Assembly: GCA_013298265.1 (NCBI GenBank) | Contig: JAAFHE010000226.1 | Location: forward strand, 1 to 6,611 | Source: Lysobacterales bacterium | Lineage (GTDB): Bacteria; Pseudomonadota; Gammaproteobacteria; Xanthomonadales; Rhodanobacteraceae | Length of the DNA: 6,611 nt | Direction of reading: 5' to 3' | Shown: positions 6,138 through 6,611 of the stretch, piece by piece | Layout of the letters: every line of letters starts with the position of its first letter | Position numbering within the stretch: the first letter of the stretch is position 1 | Program-made: the position numbers and the translations under genes | The notes under the pieces: generated by a model | What the model saw: the letters and a program-made list of their open reading frames with translations, nothing else | What the model was told of the DNA's origin: nothing | The model's database searches: none

Positions 6138-6161
6138 CACCGATTAACGATTTTCTTACGC
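6115..6161 (-). promoter_or_regulatory. Imperfect direct repeats around the -35 box
   Basis: On the minus strand GCGTAAGAAAATCG (6161-6148) and GCGTAAAGATTCG (6127-6115) are near-identical and 33-34 bases apart, about three helical turns. One lies upstream of the -35, the other in the spacer reaching the first base of the -10. The geometry suits a dimeric regulator, but no regulator can be named. Confidence 0.35.
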
Positions 6162-6191
6162 TTTCTCGCATGTCGTCGCCGGCATGGCGGA

Positions 6192-6611
6192 TCACGGCAC
6201 ACGCAGCTCCCAGGCACGATGGATACGCGGGTTGCGCTCGAAATCGAACGGAATGGTGCTCGCGCTGATTTCGCGGATATCCCAGCCGGCCAGCGCTTCG
6301 GTGTCGAGCTGGAATCTGCGGTAATTGTTGGAAAACAGGATCAGTCCACCGGGTGCGAGACGCTCGGCACAGAGCTTCAGCAAGCGCACATGGTCACGCT
6401 GCACGTCGAAATCCTCGGCACGCTTGGAGTTCGAGAACGTCGGCGGATCAACGTAGATGAGTTCGTACTGTTGGCTATCGCGCTCGAGGAAGGTCGTCGC
6501 ATCGGACTGCACCAGGCGATGGCGCCCACCGACGAAGGTATTCAGCGCGAGGTTGCGTGAAGCCCATTCGAGGTAGGTCGTCGACAGGTCAACGCTGGTG
6601 GTGCTGGCCGC
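6192..6611 (-). CDS. rlmKL: Bifunctional 23S rRNA methyltransferase RlmKL, C-terminal end (partial, continues past window)
   Basis: RlmKL (RlmL) makes m2G2445 with its N-terminal half and m7G2069 with its C-terminal RlmK half in 23S rRNA. Only the last 139 residues, part of the RlmK domain, are visible. The frame is open to the window edge, reading [20 protein letters not shown], which matches the SAM-binding motif II region (VD followed by YLEWA). The catalytic motif DPPTFSNSK (6449-6423) comes next, then [15 protein letters not shown], the GGLILFSNN strand, and the ending [14 protein letters not shown], all typical of RlmKL. The codon at 6512-6510 is a GTG inside the gene and not its start. 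The stop is TGA at 6194-6192. The frame is intact. It is separated from the secreted-protein gene by 139 bp containing that gene's promoter. Confidence 0.94.
   Translation of the reverse strand, partial: AASTTSVDLSTTYLEWASRNLALNTFVGGRHRLVQSDATTFLERDSQQYELIYVDPPTFSNSKRAEDFDVQRDHVRLLKLCAERLAPGGLILFSNNYRRFQLDTEALAGWDIREISASTIPFDFERNPRIHRAWELRVP

Noticed and set aside
5426..6268. Plus-strand open frame of 280 codons with a Val/Ile-rich stretch resembling membrane helices
   Set aside because: The hydrophobic run is simply the reverse complement of the Tyr/Asp codons of the secreted-protein gene; it also spans the terminator and promoter of that gene.

Overview
This window looks like ordinary chromosome from a GC-rich gammaproteobacterium. 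I infer the Xanthomonadales/Lysobacterales group from the style of TilS, IspA, GltX and RlmKL and from the high-GC codon use. The genus cannot be settled from sequence alone. There is no sign of phage, transposon, CRISPR, tRNA or rRNA.

Layout, left to right. The plus strand carries the 3' part of tilS (tRNA-Ile lysidine synthetase), a 92-bp gap with a hairpin, xseB (exonuclease VII small subunit), and ispA (farnesyl diphosphate synthase), which overlaps xseB by one base. A 204-bp convergent gap with two weak inverted repeats follows. Everything after that is on the minus strand. Read in its own direction (from the right edge leftwards) the order is: the 3' end of rlmKL (23S rRNA methyltransferase); a promoter; a small secreted Gly/Tyr/Arg/Asp-rich protein closed by a clear intrinsic terminator; a phospholipid N-methyltransferase-like enzyme; gltX (glutamyl-tRNA synthetase); a small two-helix membrane protein with a C-terminal zinc ribbon; and a DUF4870 membrane protein with its own likely promoter.

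Functional picture. Most genes are housekeeping: translation and RNA modification (tilS, gltX, rlmKL), DNA repair (xseB) and isoprenoid synthesis (ispA). The less understood part is a set of envelope-linked genes: the secreted low-complexity protein, the methyltransferase that may act on phospholipid, the zinc-ribbon membrane protein and the DUF4870 protein. I see no convincing new multi-gene system. The items most worth a second look are the secreted low-complexity protein with its strong promoter, paired repeats and terminator; the terminator that overlaps the apparent start of the methyltransferase; a GltX without its zinc ligands; and a tilS-xseB gap that can form alternative hairpins.
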